A DNA stretch of 64,000 nucleotides from Kocuria rosea (GTDB lineage: Bacteria > Actinomycetota > Actinomycetes > Actinomycetales > Micrococcaceae): NCBI RefSeq assembly GCF_006094695.1, contig NZ_CP035103.1, forward strand, positions 1,798,001 through 1,862,000, in the 5' to 3' direction. This document shows, piece by piece, positions 32,175 through 42,003 of this stretch (position 1 is the first letter of the stretch; each line of letters begins with the position of its first letter). The position numbers were made by a program, and so were the translations under genes. The notes under the pieces were generated by a model, which ran no database searches, was not told the DNA's origin, and was given only the letters and a program-made list of their open reading frames with translations.

Positions 32175-32878
32175 CGGGCCACCATCCGGTAACCGACTCC
32201 GCGCACGGTGTCGATATAACGGCTCGGGTCCGCGCCGAGCTTGCGGCGCAGGTGCCCGATGTGCACGTCCACGATCCGCTCATCGCCCACCCAGGCCGGG
32301 TCCCAGACGGTGTCGATGAGCTGACGGCGCGAGAGCGGTTGGTGCGGGCGGGCGGACAGGGCCACGAGCAGATCGAACTCGGTGCGGGTCAATGCCACCG
32401 GGGTCTCGGCCACCCGGGCCTCGTGGGTGGCGAGGTCGATGACGAGATCCCCGACCACTCGCTCCGGCTCCGGTGGTGCGATCGTGGTGCGGGGCCGGCG
32501 CAGCACCGCTTGGACCCGGGCGACGAGCTCACGGACGCTGAAGGGCTTGGTGATGTAGTCATCGGCCCCGACCTCCAGCCCGGCCAGCTTGTCCTCTTCG
32601 TCCCCGCGGGCGGTGAGCATCAGCACGTAGCACTCCGAGAAGGCCCGCAGTCGGCGGCACACCTCGATCCCGTCCAGCCCGGGAAGCCCCAGGTCCAGGA
32701 CGACGACGTCGGGCTCCCGGGTGCGGGCGGCTTGAAGGGCATCGGGGCCGGTATGGGCGGCGGAGACATCGAAGCCGGCCCGAGTCAGGTAAGTGGCGAC
32801 CATCTGGGCCAGGGGCTTCTCGTCGTCCACCACGAGCACACGCCCGGCTGGGGCCGCGGAGTCGGTGCCGGAAGTCAT
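32171..32878 (-). CDS. OmpR-family response regulator, system 2
   Basis: A 235-residue regulator. The receiver has VLVVDDEKPLAQMVATYL, phospho-acceptor Asp62 in VVVLDLGLPGLDGIEVC and the lysine in YITKPFSVRELVARV. The DNA-binding domain has TEFDLLVALSARPHQPLSRR and VDVHIGHLRRKLGADPSRYI ending DTVRGVGYRM. The ATG at 32878 has an AGGGGG ribosome site. It is divergent from the multicopper oxidase gene, and regulator box 7 lies in the 160-base gap between them, 62 bases from this start and 84 from the oxidase start. It is a strong candidate for the protein that binds the 16-bp boxes. Confidence 0.93.
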   Translation of the reverse strand: MTSGTDSAAPAGRVLVVDDEKPLAQMVATYLTRAGFDVSAAHTGPDALQAARTREPDVVVLDLGLPGLDGIEVCRRLRAFSECYVLMLTARGDEEDKLAGLEVGADDYITKPFSVRELVARVQAVLRRPRTTIAPPEPERVVGDLVIDLATHEARVAETPVALTRTEFDLLVALSARPHQPLSRRQLIDTVWDPAWVGDERIVDVHIGHLRRKLGADPSRYIDTVRGVGYRMVAR

Positions 32879-32939
32879 GCCCCCTAGTGTCCCCCGTCGC
32901 CTCGGGCAGATCGCCGCCAGGGACCGGATTCTCCACAAT

Positions 32940-32955
32940 CTTCGTCAAACCTTCA
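32940..32955 (+). promoter_or_regulatory. 11-bp-period direct-repeat box 7
   Basis: CTTCGTCAAACCTTCA, in the divergent promoter region of the response regulator/kinase operon and the multicopper oxidase operon. A site here could serve autoregulation and oxidase induction together. Confidence 0.6.
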
Positions 32956-33038
32956 AGGGAATCGGACTCTTTCCTGCTCCTGACCCGCCGAAGATGGTTC
33001 TGGATCCCCATCTTGCCTGATGACCCCGAAAGGAATTC

Positions 33039-34562
33039 ATGAACACCCTCTCCCGCAGAAGCCTGGTGGTCGGTGGGCTGAGCCTGCTCGGCTCCAGTAC
33101 CCTGGCGGCCTGCTCCGCTCCTTCCACCCCCTCCACGGCCGGCACGGGGTCCAGGGCGGCCTCTGCGGGCGCCGGTCAGCGCGTTGTCGCCAAGACGCTC
33201 ACCGCCCAGCCGGTGCGCCTGGACCTGGGTGGGCCGACCGTGTCGACATGGGCCTACGGTGACAGCACCCCCGGTCCGCTCATCCGCGCAACCGCCGGGG
33301 ACCGCCTGCGGATCACCGTCGACAACCAGTTGCCGGCGCAGACCACCGTGCACTGGCACGGGATCGCCCTGGACCAGGCAGCAGATGGGGTGCCCGGGGT
33401 GACCCAGGACCCGATCGCCGCCGGTGCCACCTACACCTACGACTACACCGCCCCGGATCCGGGCACCTATTTTTACCACCCGCACGTCGGGGTCCAGCTG
33501 GACCGCGGCCTGTATGCCCCACTGATCATTGATGACCCCCAAGAACCCGGGGACTACGACCACGAGTGGATCCTGGTCCTCGACGACTGGGTCGACGGCA
33601 CGGGCCAAACCCCCGACGACATCCTGACCACCCTGACCTCCTCAGGGGAGGGTGGCATGGACCACGGAAACATGGGTGGCATGGGTGGCATGGAGGGCAT
33701 GGGCATGTCTTCTGGTTCCTCGGAGGGCATGGCTGGCATGGATCACGGCAGCATGGGCGCCGGTGACTCCCCGTACGGCGATGACGCCGGGGACGTGGCC
33801 TACCCGCATTACCTGGTCAATGGGCGGGTGCCGGCTGACCCGGAGGTGCTCACTGCGAAGCCGGGCCAACGGGTGCGGCTGCGGATCATCAACGCTGCTG
33901 CGGACACCATCTTCACGGTCGCCCTGGGCGGGCACCGGATGACGGTCACACACACCGACGGGTTCCCCGTGCAGCCGCAGGACACCCATGCCCTCTATCT
34001 GGGCATGGGGGAGCGCTACGATGCGACCGTCACCCTGACCGACGGTGTCTTCCCGTTCGTGGCCGTGCCGCTGGGCAAGGAGGGGCAGGCCATGAGTCTG
34101 GTGCGCACCGGTTCCGGTGCCGCTCCGTCGCCGTCCGTGCGACCGGCGGAACTGGACAAGCCCGTGCTGGTCGGTGCCGAGCTGAAACCTGCCGACAGCG
34201 CCCGGCTCGAGGCCCGGGAACCCGATGTGCGCCTGGAGCTGGCCATGACCGGACAGATGAATCCTTACGAGTGGGGATTCAACGGGGCCCCTTACGGGCA
34301 GCATCAACCACTGGAGATTCAAGAGGGACAGCGGGTGCGGCTCGACGTGGCCAACCACACGATGATGGCCCATCCCCTGCACCTGCACGGGCACACCTTC
34401 GCGTTGCCCAACGGCCTGCGCAAGGACACCGTCCTGATCGCCCCGATGCAGTCGATGGCCATCGATCTGCAGGCGGACAATCCCGGGAACTGGCTGATCC
34501 ACTGCCACAACATCTACCACGCCGAGGCCGGCATGACGACCGAGCTGAAATACCGCCCATGA
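33039..34562 (+). CDS. Multicopper oxidase (CueO/McoC-like lipoprotein)
   Basis: A 507-residue secreted multicopper oxidase. The start NTLSRRSLVVGGLSLLGSS is Tat-like, with a lipobox at LAAC (Cys25). Four copper-binding motifs are in order: HWHG (105-108), HPH (147-149), HPLHLHGHTF and HCHNIYHAEAGM near the C-terminus, giving the type 1 and trinuclear sites. Between domains, about residues 206-245, lies a Met/His-rich insertion (GGMDHGNMGGMGGMEGMGM, then GMAGMDHGSMG) like those in CueO that bind extra Cu(I). Likely role: oxidation of Cu(I) outside the cell. The stop overlaps the next gene by ATGA. Confidence 0.95.
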   Translation: MNTLSRRSLVVGGLSLLGSSTLAACSAPSTPSTAGTGSRAASAGAGQRVVAKTLTAQPVRLDLGGPTVSTWAYGDSTPGPLIRATAGDRLRITVDNQLPAQTTVHWHGIALDQAADGVPGVTQDPIAAGATYTYDYTAPDPGTYFYHPHVGVQLDRGLYAPLIIDDPQEPGDYDHEWILVLDDWVDGTGQTPDDILTTLTSSGEGGMDHGNMGGMGGMEGMGMSSGSSEGMAGMDHGSMGAGDSPYGDDAGDVAYPHYLVNGRVPADPEVLTAKPGQRVRLRIINAAADTIFTVALGGHRMTVTHTDGFPVQPQDTHALYLGMGERYDATVTLTDGVFPFVAVPLGKEGQAMSLVRTGSGAAPSPSVRPAELDKPVLVGAELKPADSARLEAREPDVRLELAMTGQMNPYEWGFNGAPYGQHQPLEIQEGQRVRLDVANHTMMAHPLHLHGHTFALPNGLRKDTVLIAPMQSMAIDLQADNPGNWLIHCHNIYHAEAGMTTELKYRP

Positions 34563-35422
34563 CCGTTGTCACCCGACGCACCTTGTTCTCCGCCGGCCTG
34601 GTCGCCGGGACGGGGTGGGCTGTCACCGCCTGCTCATCACAGTCACCACAGTCGGAGTCCTCGTCCTCTTCCGGCAACGACGGCGGCACCGCCATCACCC
34701 ACGTGCACGCCATCACCCGGGACACGGCCACCGGGGTGATCCTGCTGGCCACCCACCAAGGCCTGTTCCTGCTGGAGAACAAGGAACTGACCCAAGTCGG
34801 CCCGACCGTGGACTTGATGGGCTTCACCTCCACCGGTGGCGGACGCTACCTGGCCTCCGGTCACCCCGGCCCCGGGGTGGATTTGCCCGAGCCGCTGGGA
34901 CTGGTCGAATCCACCAACGGGGGCCAGACCTGGAGCGTGCTGTCGCGGGCCGGGGAGTCGGACTTCCACGCCCTGACCGCGGGCCCGGATCGGATTCTCG
35001 CCTTCGACGGGCAACTGCGCACCAGCACCGACGGGCGCACCTGGGAGACCGTCGCGATCCCTTCCGCCCCGATGGCCCTGGCCATCGCTCCGGGTGGCGG
35101 GGCGACGCTGGCCACCACTGAGGAGGGCCTGTTGCGATCCACCGACGGCGGGGCCACCTGGACGAGCATGGACACCCCGCAGTTAATGTCCCTGGTGGCC
35201 TGGGCCGATGATCACACGGTGGTGGGTGCTGGGCCTGGCGGCCGCTTGCTGATCAGCGACGATTCCGGGCTGACCTGGACGGCCACCGGGGAAGCCTTCG
35301 GGGAGGTCACCGCCCTGGGGGCGAGCATGACCGGCGGCGGGGCGGTGGAGACCCTTTTGGTGGCTGGCTCCACCGTCTTGCGCATCACCGACGGAGGAAA
35401 CACCGTCGAGCAACTGCTGTGA
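34559..35422 (+). CDS. F510_1955-type beta-propeller lipoprotein
   Basis: A 287-residue predicted lipoprotein with a twin-Arg start (MTVVTRRTLFSAGLVAGTGW) and a lipobox at TAC. The body has BNR/sialidase-like repeats with STNGGQTW, STDGRTW, STDGGATW and SDDSGLTW motifs, and conserved HVHAI, DLMGF and ASGHPGP segments of the 'F510_1955 family glycosylhydrolase' group. No enzymatic activity is established for this group, so the name is only structural. It is coupled to the multicopper oxidase by an ATGA overlap. A paralogue lies at 62520-63404, next to ccdA. Confidence 0.88.
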   Translation: MTVVTRRTLFSAGLVAGTGWAVTACSSQSPQSESSSSSGNDGGTAITHVHAITRDTATGVILLATHQGLFLLENKELTQVGPTVDLMGFTSTGGGRYLASGHPGPGVDLPEPLGLVESTNGGQTWSVLSRAGESDFHALTAGPDRILAFDGQLRTSTDGRTWETVAIPSAPMALAIAPGGGATLATTEEGLLRSTDGGATWTSMDTPQLMSLVAWADDHTVVGAGPGGRLLISDDSGLTWTATGEAFGEVTALGASMTGGGAVETLLVAGSTVLRITDGGNTVEQLL

Positions 35423-35516
35423 CCGGCACCATCCACACCCTTGCCGCGGAGCAACAGCGGATTCCGCCACGGACCGGGCGGCCTTGCAGACGACGAGGAC
35501 AGTGACGAGGAGAGCG

Positions 35517-36749
35517 ATGAGCGACCGCCATAGAACCGAAGCCCCCGACCGGGCCACTCCTCCAGAGGATTCCCCCACGCGGGGACGGCTGGTCGCGATC
35601 GACGCTGCCCGGGGGCTGGCGCTGATCGGATTGACCGCCATCCATTTCCTGCCCGCCTCCAATGAGGAGACACACGAGCCGACCTGGTCCTGGATCCTCT
35701 TCGCCGGGGACTCGGCGGCGTTGTTCGCTTTGCTGGCCGGGGTGGGGCTGGCTTTCGGCACAGGTGGACGCACCCGTCGGCAGGGGCAGTCGATGACGGC
35801 CGCCCGGGTCGGGGTGGCGGTCCGGGCCCTGCTGATTGCCGCAGTGGGCATGTCCATCGGGTACCTGATGCCTAAAGACCCCCCGGCCGTCAACATCTTG
35901 GTCTACTACGGGGTGTTCTTCCTGCTGACCATTCCCTTCCTCCACTTACGCCCCGTGACCCTGGTCATGTGCGCGATGCTCTTCGGAGTCGTGGCACCGG
36001 TGCTGATGCAGATCCTGCGGGGCCGGTTGCCGGAGTTCACCGCCTACAACCCCACTTTCAACGACGTGGTCACCGTTCCCGGGGCGACAGCGGCCCAGCT
36101 GTTGCTGACCGGCACGTACCCGGCCCTGCCGTACATGACGTACCTGCTGACCGGACTGGCCCTGGGGCGTCTGAACCTGCGCAATGTGCAGGTCCAAACC
36201 TCGCTGGTGTTGATAGGGGCCGGGCTCGCCGCATTCGCCTACCTGAGCTCCTACGTTCTGCTCTACGTTGCCGAGGGCTACCACCAGTTGTTGCCCAGCG
36301 TCCCGGAACAGAGCGAGGAAGTGGTGGATGAGATCCTCGTGTGGGGAACCGACGAGGGGCTGCCCACCAGCACCGGGTGGTGGCTGGCCGTCACCACCCC
36401 GCACGCGAACATGCCGCTGGCCATTGCCTGGAGCCTGGGGATCGGGCTGGCCGTGCTCGGGACCTTCCTTCTCCTGGCCCGCACGATTGGGCCGTGGCTG
36501 CTACCTCTGTCGGCGATGGGGGCGATGACCCTGACCCTCTACTCGGTCCAGCTGGTGCTGTTGTCCTTCGAGCTGCACTACGACCAACCCGAGATCTGGT
36601 TCCTGGCCTATCTTCTCCTGGCTGCCCTGTTCGCGGTGGGTTGGCAGCGCGCCTTCGGGCAAGGGCCCTTGGAACGACTCGTCAGTATGGCCGCCAAGGG
36701 AGCTGGTCGCGCCGTGGTGGGGGACGGGACTCGCCCCGCACTCCACTGA
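35517..36749 (+). CDS. HGSNAT/DUF1624-like multi-pass membrane protein, copy 4
   Basis: A 410-residue paralogue of the proteins at 6097, 8958 and 10998, with GRLVAIDAARGLALIGLTAI, SAALFALLAGVGLAFGTGGR and the C-terminal SAMGAMTLTLYSVQLVLLSF. The ATG at 35517 is preceded by GAGGAGAGCG. It is the third gene of the multicopper oxidase operon, 94 bases after the beta-propeller gene. Its position inside a copper operon is the best evidence that this paralogue family has a copper- or envelope-stress-related role. Unlike copies 1 and 3 it has no box of its own, since the operon begins at box 7. Confidence 0.87.
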   Translation: MSDRHRTEAPDRATPPEDSPTRGRLVAIDAARGLALIGLTAIHFLPASNEETHEPTWSWILFAGDSAALFALLAGVGLAFGTGGRTRRQGQSMTAARVGVAVRALLIAAVGMSIGYLMPKDPPAVNILVYYGVFFLLTIPFLHLRPVTLVMCAMLFGVVAPVLMQILRGRLPEFTAYNPTFNDVVTVPGATAAQLLLTGTYPALPYMTYLLTGLALGRLNLRNVQVQTSLVLIGAGLAAFAYLSSYVLLYVAEGYHQLLPSVPEQSEEVVDEILVWGTDEGLPTSTGWWLAVTTPHANMPLAIAWSLGIGLAVLGTFLLLARTIGPWLLPLSAMGAMTLTLYSVQLVLLSFELHYDQPEIWFLAYLLLAALFAVGWQRAFGQGPLERLVSMAAKGAGRAVVGDGTRPALH

Positions 36750-36836
36750 CCCGACACGGAAGATGAACCCCTCTTGCGGAAAGCCTCCGAACCACGTCTC
36801 GGAAACCCGCACCATTGCTTTCGAAGGACAACGGCT

Positions 36837-37127
36837 ATGTCACACCACCACAGCTCCAACGGTGAGTCCGACATTAAAAGAATGCGGCAAAAAGCGCGTC
36901 TCCGCGCCGGCGTCGTGATATTGGTGATCGGCTCAGTGATCTACCTGCTGACCAATCACTGGGTGCACGTGCTGGATTCGTTACCGTATGTGTTCGGGGC
37001 GGCCATGCTCGTGATGCACCTCTTTGGCCATGGAGGCCATGGAGGTCACAGCGGGCATGGGGCGTCGGGCCGTACTTCGGGACACGGTGGTCGTCCCGAT
37101 CAGGAAGGGGCCGGCGATGTCCGCTGA
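36837..37127 (+). CDS. DUF2933 family small membrane protein
   Basis: A 96-residue protein with a His-rich N-terminus (MSHHHSSNG), two hydrophobic segments (AGVVILVIGSVIYLLTNHWV and DSLPYVFGAAMLVMHLFGH) and a His/Gly-rich tail (GHGGHGGHSGHGASG). This is the DUF2933 layout, a small two-helix protein often found with heavy-metal genes. The ATG at 36837 follows CGAAGGA; an earlier in-frame start at 36774 is unlikely. Its stop overlaps the next start by 11 bases. His-rich ends suggest metal binding. Confidence 0.85.
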   Translation: MSHHHSSNGESDIKRMRQKARLRAGVVILVIGSVIYLLTNHWVHVLDSLPYVFGAAMLVMHLFGHGGHGGHSGHGASGRTSGHGGRPDQEGAGDVR

Positions 37128-37758
37128 GTACGGGTATGGCTTGTGGTGGTTGGTGGCCCTGAATTCCTTGGTGTTCATCGTCTTTGCCGCCAGTTTCGTC
37201 CAGCCCAAGACCAAGCTGGACTGGCGTGCCTTGGGCGGGTTCTCGGCGTTTGTCGTGGCGATGTTCACGGAAATGTACGGTTTCCCGCTGACCATCTTCT
37301 TGCTCTCGGGTTGGCTGGGCGAGCGGGTGCCCGGCCAGCAGTCCTTGGACCACCTTTCCGGGCACCTGTGGCAGGAGCTGTTCGGGTGGGAGGGGGACCC
37401 CCATCTGAACCCCCTGCACCTGCTCAGTAACGTCGTGATCGGGGTGGGGTTGTACCTGTTGTACCGGGCGTGGCGGGTGCTCTACACGGCCCAGCGTGAA
37501 GGGCGTCTGGCCACTACCGGCCCGTACGCGCGCCTCCGGCACCCACAGTACGTGGGGTTCTTGGCCGTCATGGTGGGCTTCTTACTCCAGTGGCCCACCG
37601 TGCTGACCCTGCTCATGTTCCCGGTGCTGGTGGTCGTCTACTGGCGTCTGGGGCGCAAAGAGGAACAAGTGCTGACCCGGCAGTTCGGGACCGCGTACCA
37701 GGACTACGCCCGCCGGGTGCCGCGGTTCGTCCCCCGGCTCCGCCGACAGGCGGCATGA
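37117..37758 (+). CDS. ICMT/NnrU-like membrane methyltransferase family protein
   Basis: A 213-residue membrane protein with five helices. The C-terminal motif TTGPYARLRHPQYVGFLAVM and the final YWRLGRKEEQVLTRQFGTAY are typical of the isoprenylcysteine carboxyl methyltransferase/PEMT superfamily, in which the RHPxY segment binds S-adenosylmethionine. In bacteria the substrate is usually unknown. The gene overlaps DUF2933 by 11 bases, a pairing also seen in other bacteria near metal genes. The ATG at 37117 is chosen from an AGGAAGGGG ribosome site. Confidence 0.85.
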   Translation: MSAEYGYGLWWLVALNSLVFIVFAASFVQPKTKLDWRALGGFSAFVVAMFTEMYGFPLTIFLLSGWLGERVPGQQSLDHLSGHLWQELFGWEGDPHLNPLHLLSNVVIGVGLYLLYRAWRVLYTAQREGRLATTGPYARLRHPQYVGFLAVMVGFLLQWPTVLTLLMFPVLVVVYWRLGRKEEQVLTRQFGTAYQDYARRVPRFVPRLRRQAA

Positions 37759-37803
37759 TTCTGAGCAGCACGCACGTGACTCCGAGCCGGGGAGCCCCCT
37801 CGA

Positions 37804-38652
37804 GTGGGAACCATGTTGTGGGTCACCACGGCCTGGGGTTTGTGTTTCGTGGCCATCCGGTGGGGGTTGCAAGATGCGCCGGTGCTGTGGTTCGCGGCGA
37901 TGCGCGCGCTGATCGCCGGGGCCGCATTGCTGCTGGTCTCCGCCGTGCAGGGGCGGCCCCTGTGGCCGCGGGATCGGGTCTGGGGATTGTTGACGGCGAT
38001 GGCGGTAGTGAATGTGACCGTGGCTTTTGCCGCGATGTTCGCTGGGACCGCCGGTTTGGCCACGGGGGCGGCAGCGGTGCTGTCGAATGCCCAACCATTG
38101 CTGATCCTTTTGCCGGCCTGGTGGCTTTACGGTGAGGCCGTGTCCGTGCGCACGGTGGCGGCCCTGGTGGTCGGATTCACCGGGTTGGTGCTGGTGGGGG
38201 TGGCCAGTGGCGGCGGGCAAGGGGCGTGGCTGTCGTTGCTCTCGGCGGTGGCCATCACCGCCGGAACGCTGATGGCTCGACGGATGTCGGGGACGGATCT
38301 GCTGGTCGCCATCGCCTGGCACTTTGTGCTCGGCGGTCTCCTGCTGGTGGTGCTGGCCGCTGTGGTTGAAGGCGCCCCGGCCATCACGTGGACACCCCGG
38401 GTCGTGCTGGCGCTGGGGTTCCTGTCACTGATCGGGACCGCGGCGGACTTTGTTGCGTGGTTCCGTCAGGCCCAGGTTGCGCGGCTGGACCTGCTTGGTG
38501 CGTGGACTCTGCTGGTGCCCGTGATCGGCATGGCGGTCTCGGCGGTGCTGCCCGGGGAACGGCCCACCATGTGGAGCGCCCTGGGGGCGGCGATCGTGCT
38601 GGTCTCGTTAGTGCTGACCACGGTCCCGGGCAGGGCTCGCCGGGGACCATGA
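37804..38652 (+). CDS. EamA-family (DMT) transporter
   Basis: A 282-residue membrane protein with ten predicted helices in two EamA halves: VTTAWGLCFVAIRWGLQDAP and LLTAMAVVNVTVAFAAMFAG in the first half, LLSAVAITAGTLMARRMSG and SLIGTAADFVAWFRQAQVAR in the second. DMT transporters export small metabolites; the substrate is unknown. It starts at the GTG at 37804 (or the ATG at 37813), 45 bases after the ICMT-like gene, and is probably the last gene of the multicopper oxidase operon. Confidence 0.88.
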   Translation: MGTMLWVTTAWGLCFVAIRWGLQDAPVLWFAAMRALIAGAALLLVSAVQGRPLWPRDRVWGLLTAMAVVNVTVAFAAMFAGTAGLATGAAAVLSNAQPLLILLPAWWLYGEAVSVRTVAALVVGFTGLVLVGVASGGGQGAWLSLLSAVAITAGTLMARRMSGTDLLVAIAWHFVLGGLLLVVLAAVVEGAPAITWTPRVVLALGFLSLIGTAADFVAWFRQAQVARLDLLGAWTLLVPVIGMAVSAVLPGERPTMWSALGAAIVLVSLVLTTVPGRARRGP

Positions 38653-38746
38653 GCCGCCACGCCGTCGACCCTGCCGGCGGGCAGTCAGTCGCCAGATCCC
38701 TCCCCTTTGGGTCCGGTGACCCGGGGTGCGAGGGGCGGTCCGGGCG

Positions 38747-39193
38747 CTACAGCCGGCCTTGGCGTCTGGGTTTGACGACGAGTACGGGGCAGCGGGCGTG
38801 GTGGACGACCTGGTTGGAGACCGAACCCAGCAGCAGGCCGGTGAAGCCGCCGTAACCGTGGGAGCCCACGACCAGCAGATCGGCCTCGGTGGAGGCCTCG
38901 AGCAGCACGGCGGCCGGCTGCCCTGGGACCACCTCCCCGGTGATGTCCTCCGGACCGGCGTGGACGCTGCGCAGCGCTTCGTCCTGGAGTCGCCGGGCCC
39001 TCGCTTCGTATCTGGTTGGATCCCAGTCGTGGTCGTCGTCGCCGACCACCATGGCCGGGTGCTGCCAGGCGGTCACCACATGCACCTGCCCCTGGCGCAA
39101 CCGGGCCTCGGCGACCGCCCACTCCAACGCCCTCAAAGACTCGGGGGAACCATCCACCCCGACCACGATTCGGAAGGTCTTTGCGGCGCTCAC
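38747..39193 (-). CDS. Universal stress protein, UspA family
   Basis: A 148-residue single-domain Usp. It starts TFRIVVGVDGSPESLRALEW and ends with the ATP-binding motif VVGSHGYGGFTGLLLGSVSN followed by QVVHHARCPVLVVKP (G-2x-G-9x-GS pattern). Such proteins bind ATP and are induced in stress or growth arrest. The GTG at 39193 overlaps the stop of the GAPDH gene by four bases (GTGA), making it the last gene of the copA-csoR-copB-xfp operon. Confidence 0.92.
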   Translation of the reverse strand: MSAAKTFRIVVGVDGSPESLRALEWAVAEARLRQGQVHVVTAWQHPAMVVGDDDHDWDPTRYEARARRLQDEALRSVHAGPEDITGEVVPGQPAAVLLEASTEADLLVVGSHGYGGFTGLLLGSVSNQVVHHARCPVLVVKPRRQGRL

Positions 39194-40275
39194 GTCCGTG
39201 CCCTCGCCGTAGGGTAGATGCGGTCCGGGTGCGGTGCGGGGGTGAGGAAGTCGGCGCGCACGCCCAGGGAGGTGTCGGTGCGGCTCATGGATTCGGCCCC
39301 GTCGGTGACGGTGCCGGCCAGGGCCCGGATCGCGTCGATGTTCTCCGGGATGACCACCGCTTGGTTGTCGACGGTGTAGGTGCAGAACAGTTCCTCGCCG
39401 CGCACCGTGAGGATGTCGGCCCACACGGCGACCTCGTACATGTCCCCGCGGGGCCGGCCGAGGTCTCGCATCAGCTCGATGGTGCTGTTGGGTGCCACGA
39501 TCCCGTCGCTGCTGCGGACCTGGGCGATGCGCGGCATGGCACTCAGCGCCTCGAGGACTTCTTCGGAGGTGGCGGGGCGGGTGAGGTCGATGGTCCAGTA
39601 GTGCAGGTGATTCTGGGTGTGGGCGCCCTTGGCGGCCATGGTGACCACGTCGAGGTCCGGTACGACCGTCTGGGCGTCGGGTCCTTGATGGCTGGGGATG
39701 GCCGTTTCTGGGACGATGGTGTTCATGATCCCGGAGTGATCGGATTCCCAGGGGTCGGTGGCCCGGCGGATGAGCACCCCGCGTGCTTTGGTCAGTAACC
39801 CGACGTCCTTCAGGGCAGTGAGGGTACGGACGGTGGCGGTGGTGTTGCAGGAGACCACCCGGGTGGTGTCCCGGCCGAGGGCGGTGGCGTAGTTGGCGTG
39901 AGCGACGAAGGAGTGGCCGGTGAGAGCGTGCTTCTCCCCACCCTGGAAGATGGCCTTGACCCCGTGGGCCCGGTAGTGCTCGAGGTTGCTCGCCCCGATC
40001 TTGGCCGGGGTGCAGTCCACGATCACGTCCACGGCGTCGAGGAGCTGATGCAGTTCCCCCGTCAGGGTGATGCCTGCTGAGCGCATCGCCGCGACGCCCT
40101 CGGTGGTGGAGGCGTAGACGGGGATGCCGCGGGAGACGGCGGCGGTGATCCGGTAGTCGGAGATCACGTCACTGACCCCGACCAGTTCCATGTCCTGTTG
40201 GGCGGTGACCGCATCGGCCACGCGTTTGCCGATCACCCCGTAGCCGTTGACGCCCACTCGTATGGTCTGGTCCAT
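39190..40275 (-). CDS. Type II (archaeal-like) glyceraldehyde-3-phosphate dehydrogenase
   Basis: A 361-residue GAPDH of the archaeal type II class: Rossmann start IRVGVNGYGVIGKRVADAVT, the VDCTPAKIGASNLEHYRAHG segment, catalytic Cys143 in VVSCNTTATVRTL, and the substrate region PSHQGPDAQTVVPDLDVVTM. It is not related in sequence to the usual bacterial GapA. Type II GAPDH is common in archaea and found in only some bacteria. It converts glyceraldehyde 3-phosphate to 1,3-bisphosphoglycerate with NAD(P)+. It lies 63 bases after the UbiB-like gene in the copper operon. Copper is known to inhibit GapA in other bacteria, so a second GAPDH in a copper operon may be a bypass (inference). Confidence 0.9.
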   Translation of the reverse strand: MDQTIRVGVNGYGVIGKRVADAVTAQQDMELVGVSDVISDYRITAAVSRGIPVYASTTEGVAAMRSAGITLTGELHQLLDAVDVIVDCTPAKIGASNLEHYRAHGVKAIFQGGEKHALTGHSFVAHANYATALGRDTTRVVSCNTTATVRTLTALKDVGLLTKARGVLIRRATDPWESDHSGIMNTIVPETAIPSHQGPDAQTVVPDLDVVTMAAKGAHTQNHLHYWTIDLTRPATSEEVLEALSAMPRIAQVRSSDGIVAPNSTIELMRDLGRPRGDMYEVAVWADILTVRGEELFCTYTVDNQAVVIPENIDAIRALAGTVTDGAESMSRTDTSLGVRADFLTPAPHPDRIYPTARART

Positions 40276-40338
40276 GATGGTTCCTTTCGTGGAAGGGATT
40301 GCTGGTGGTCGGTGGTGTGGATGGGTACTGGTCCGCGG

Positions 40339-41995
<1,657 letters not shown>

Positions 41996-42003
<8 letters not shown>

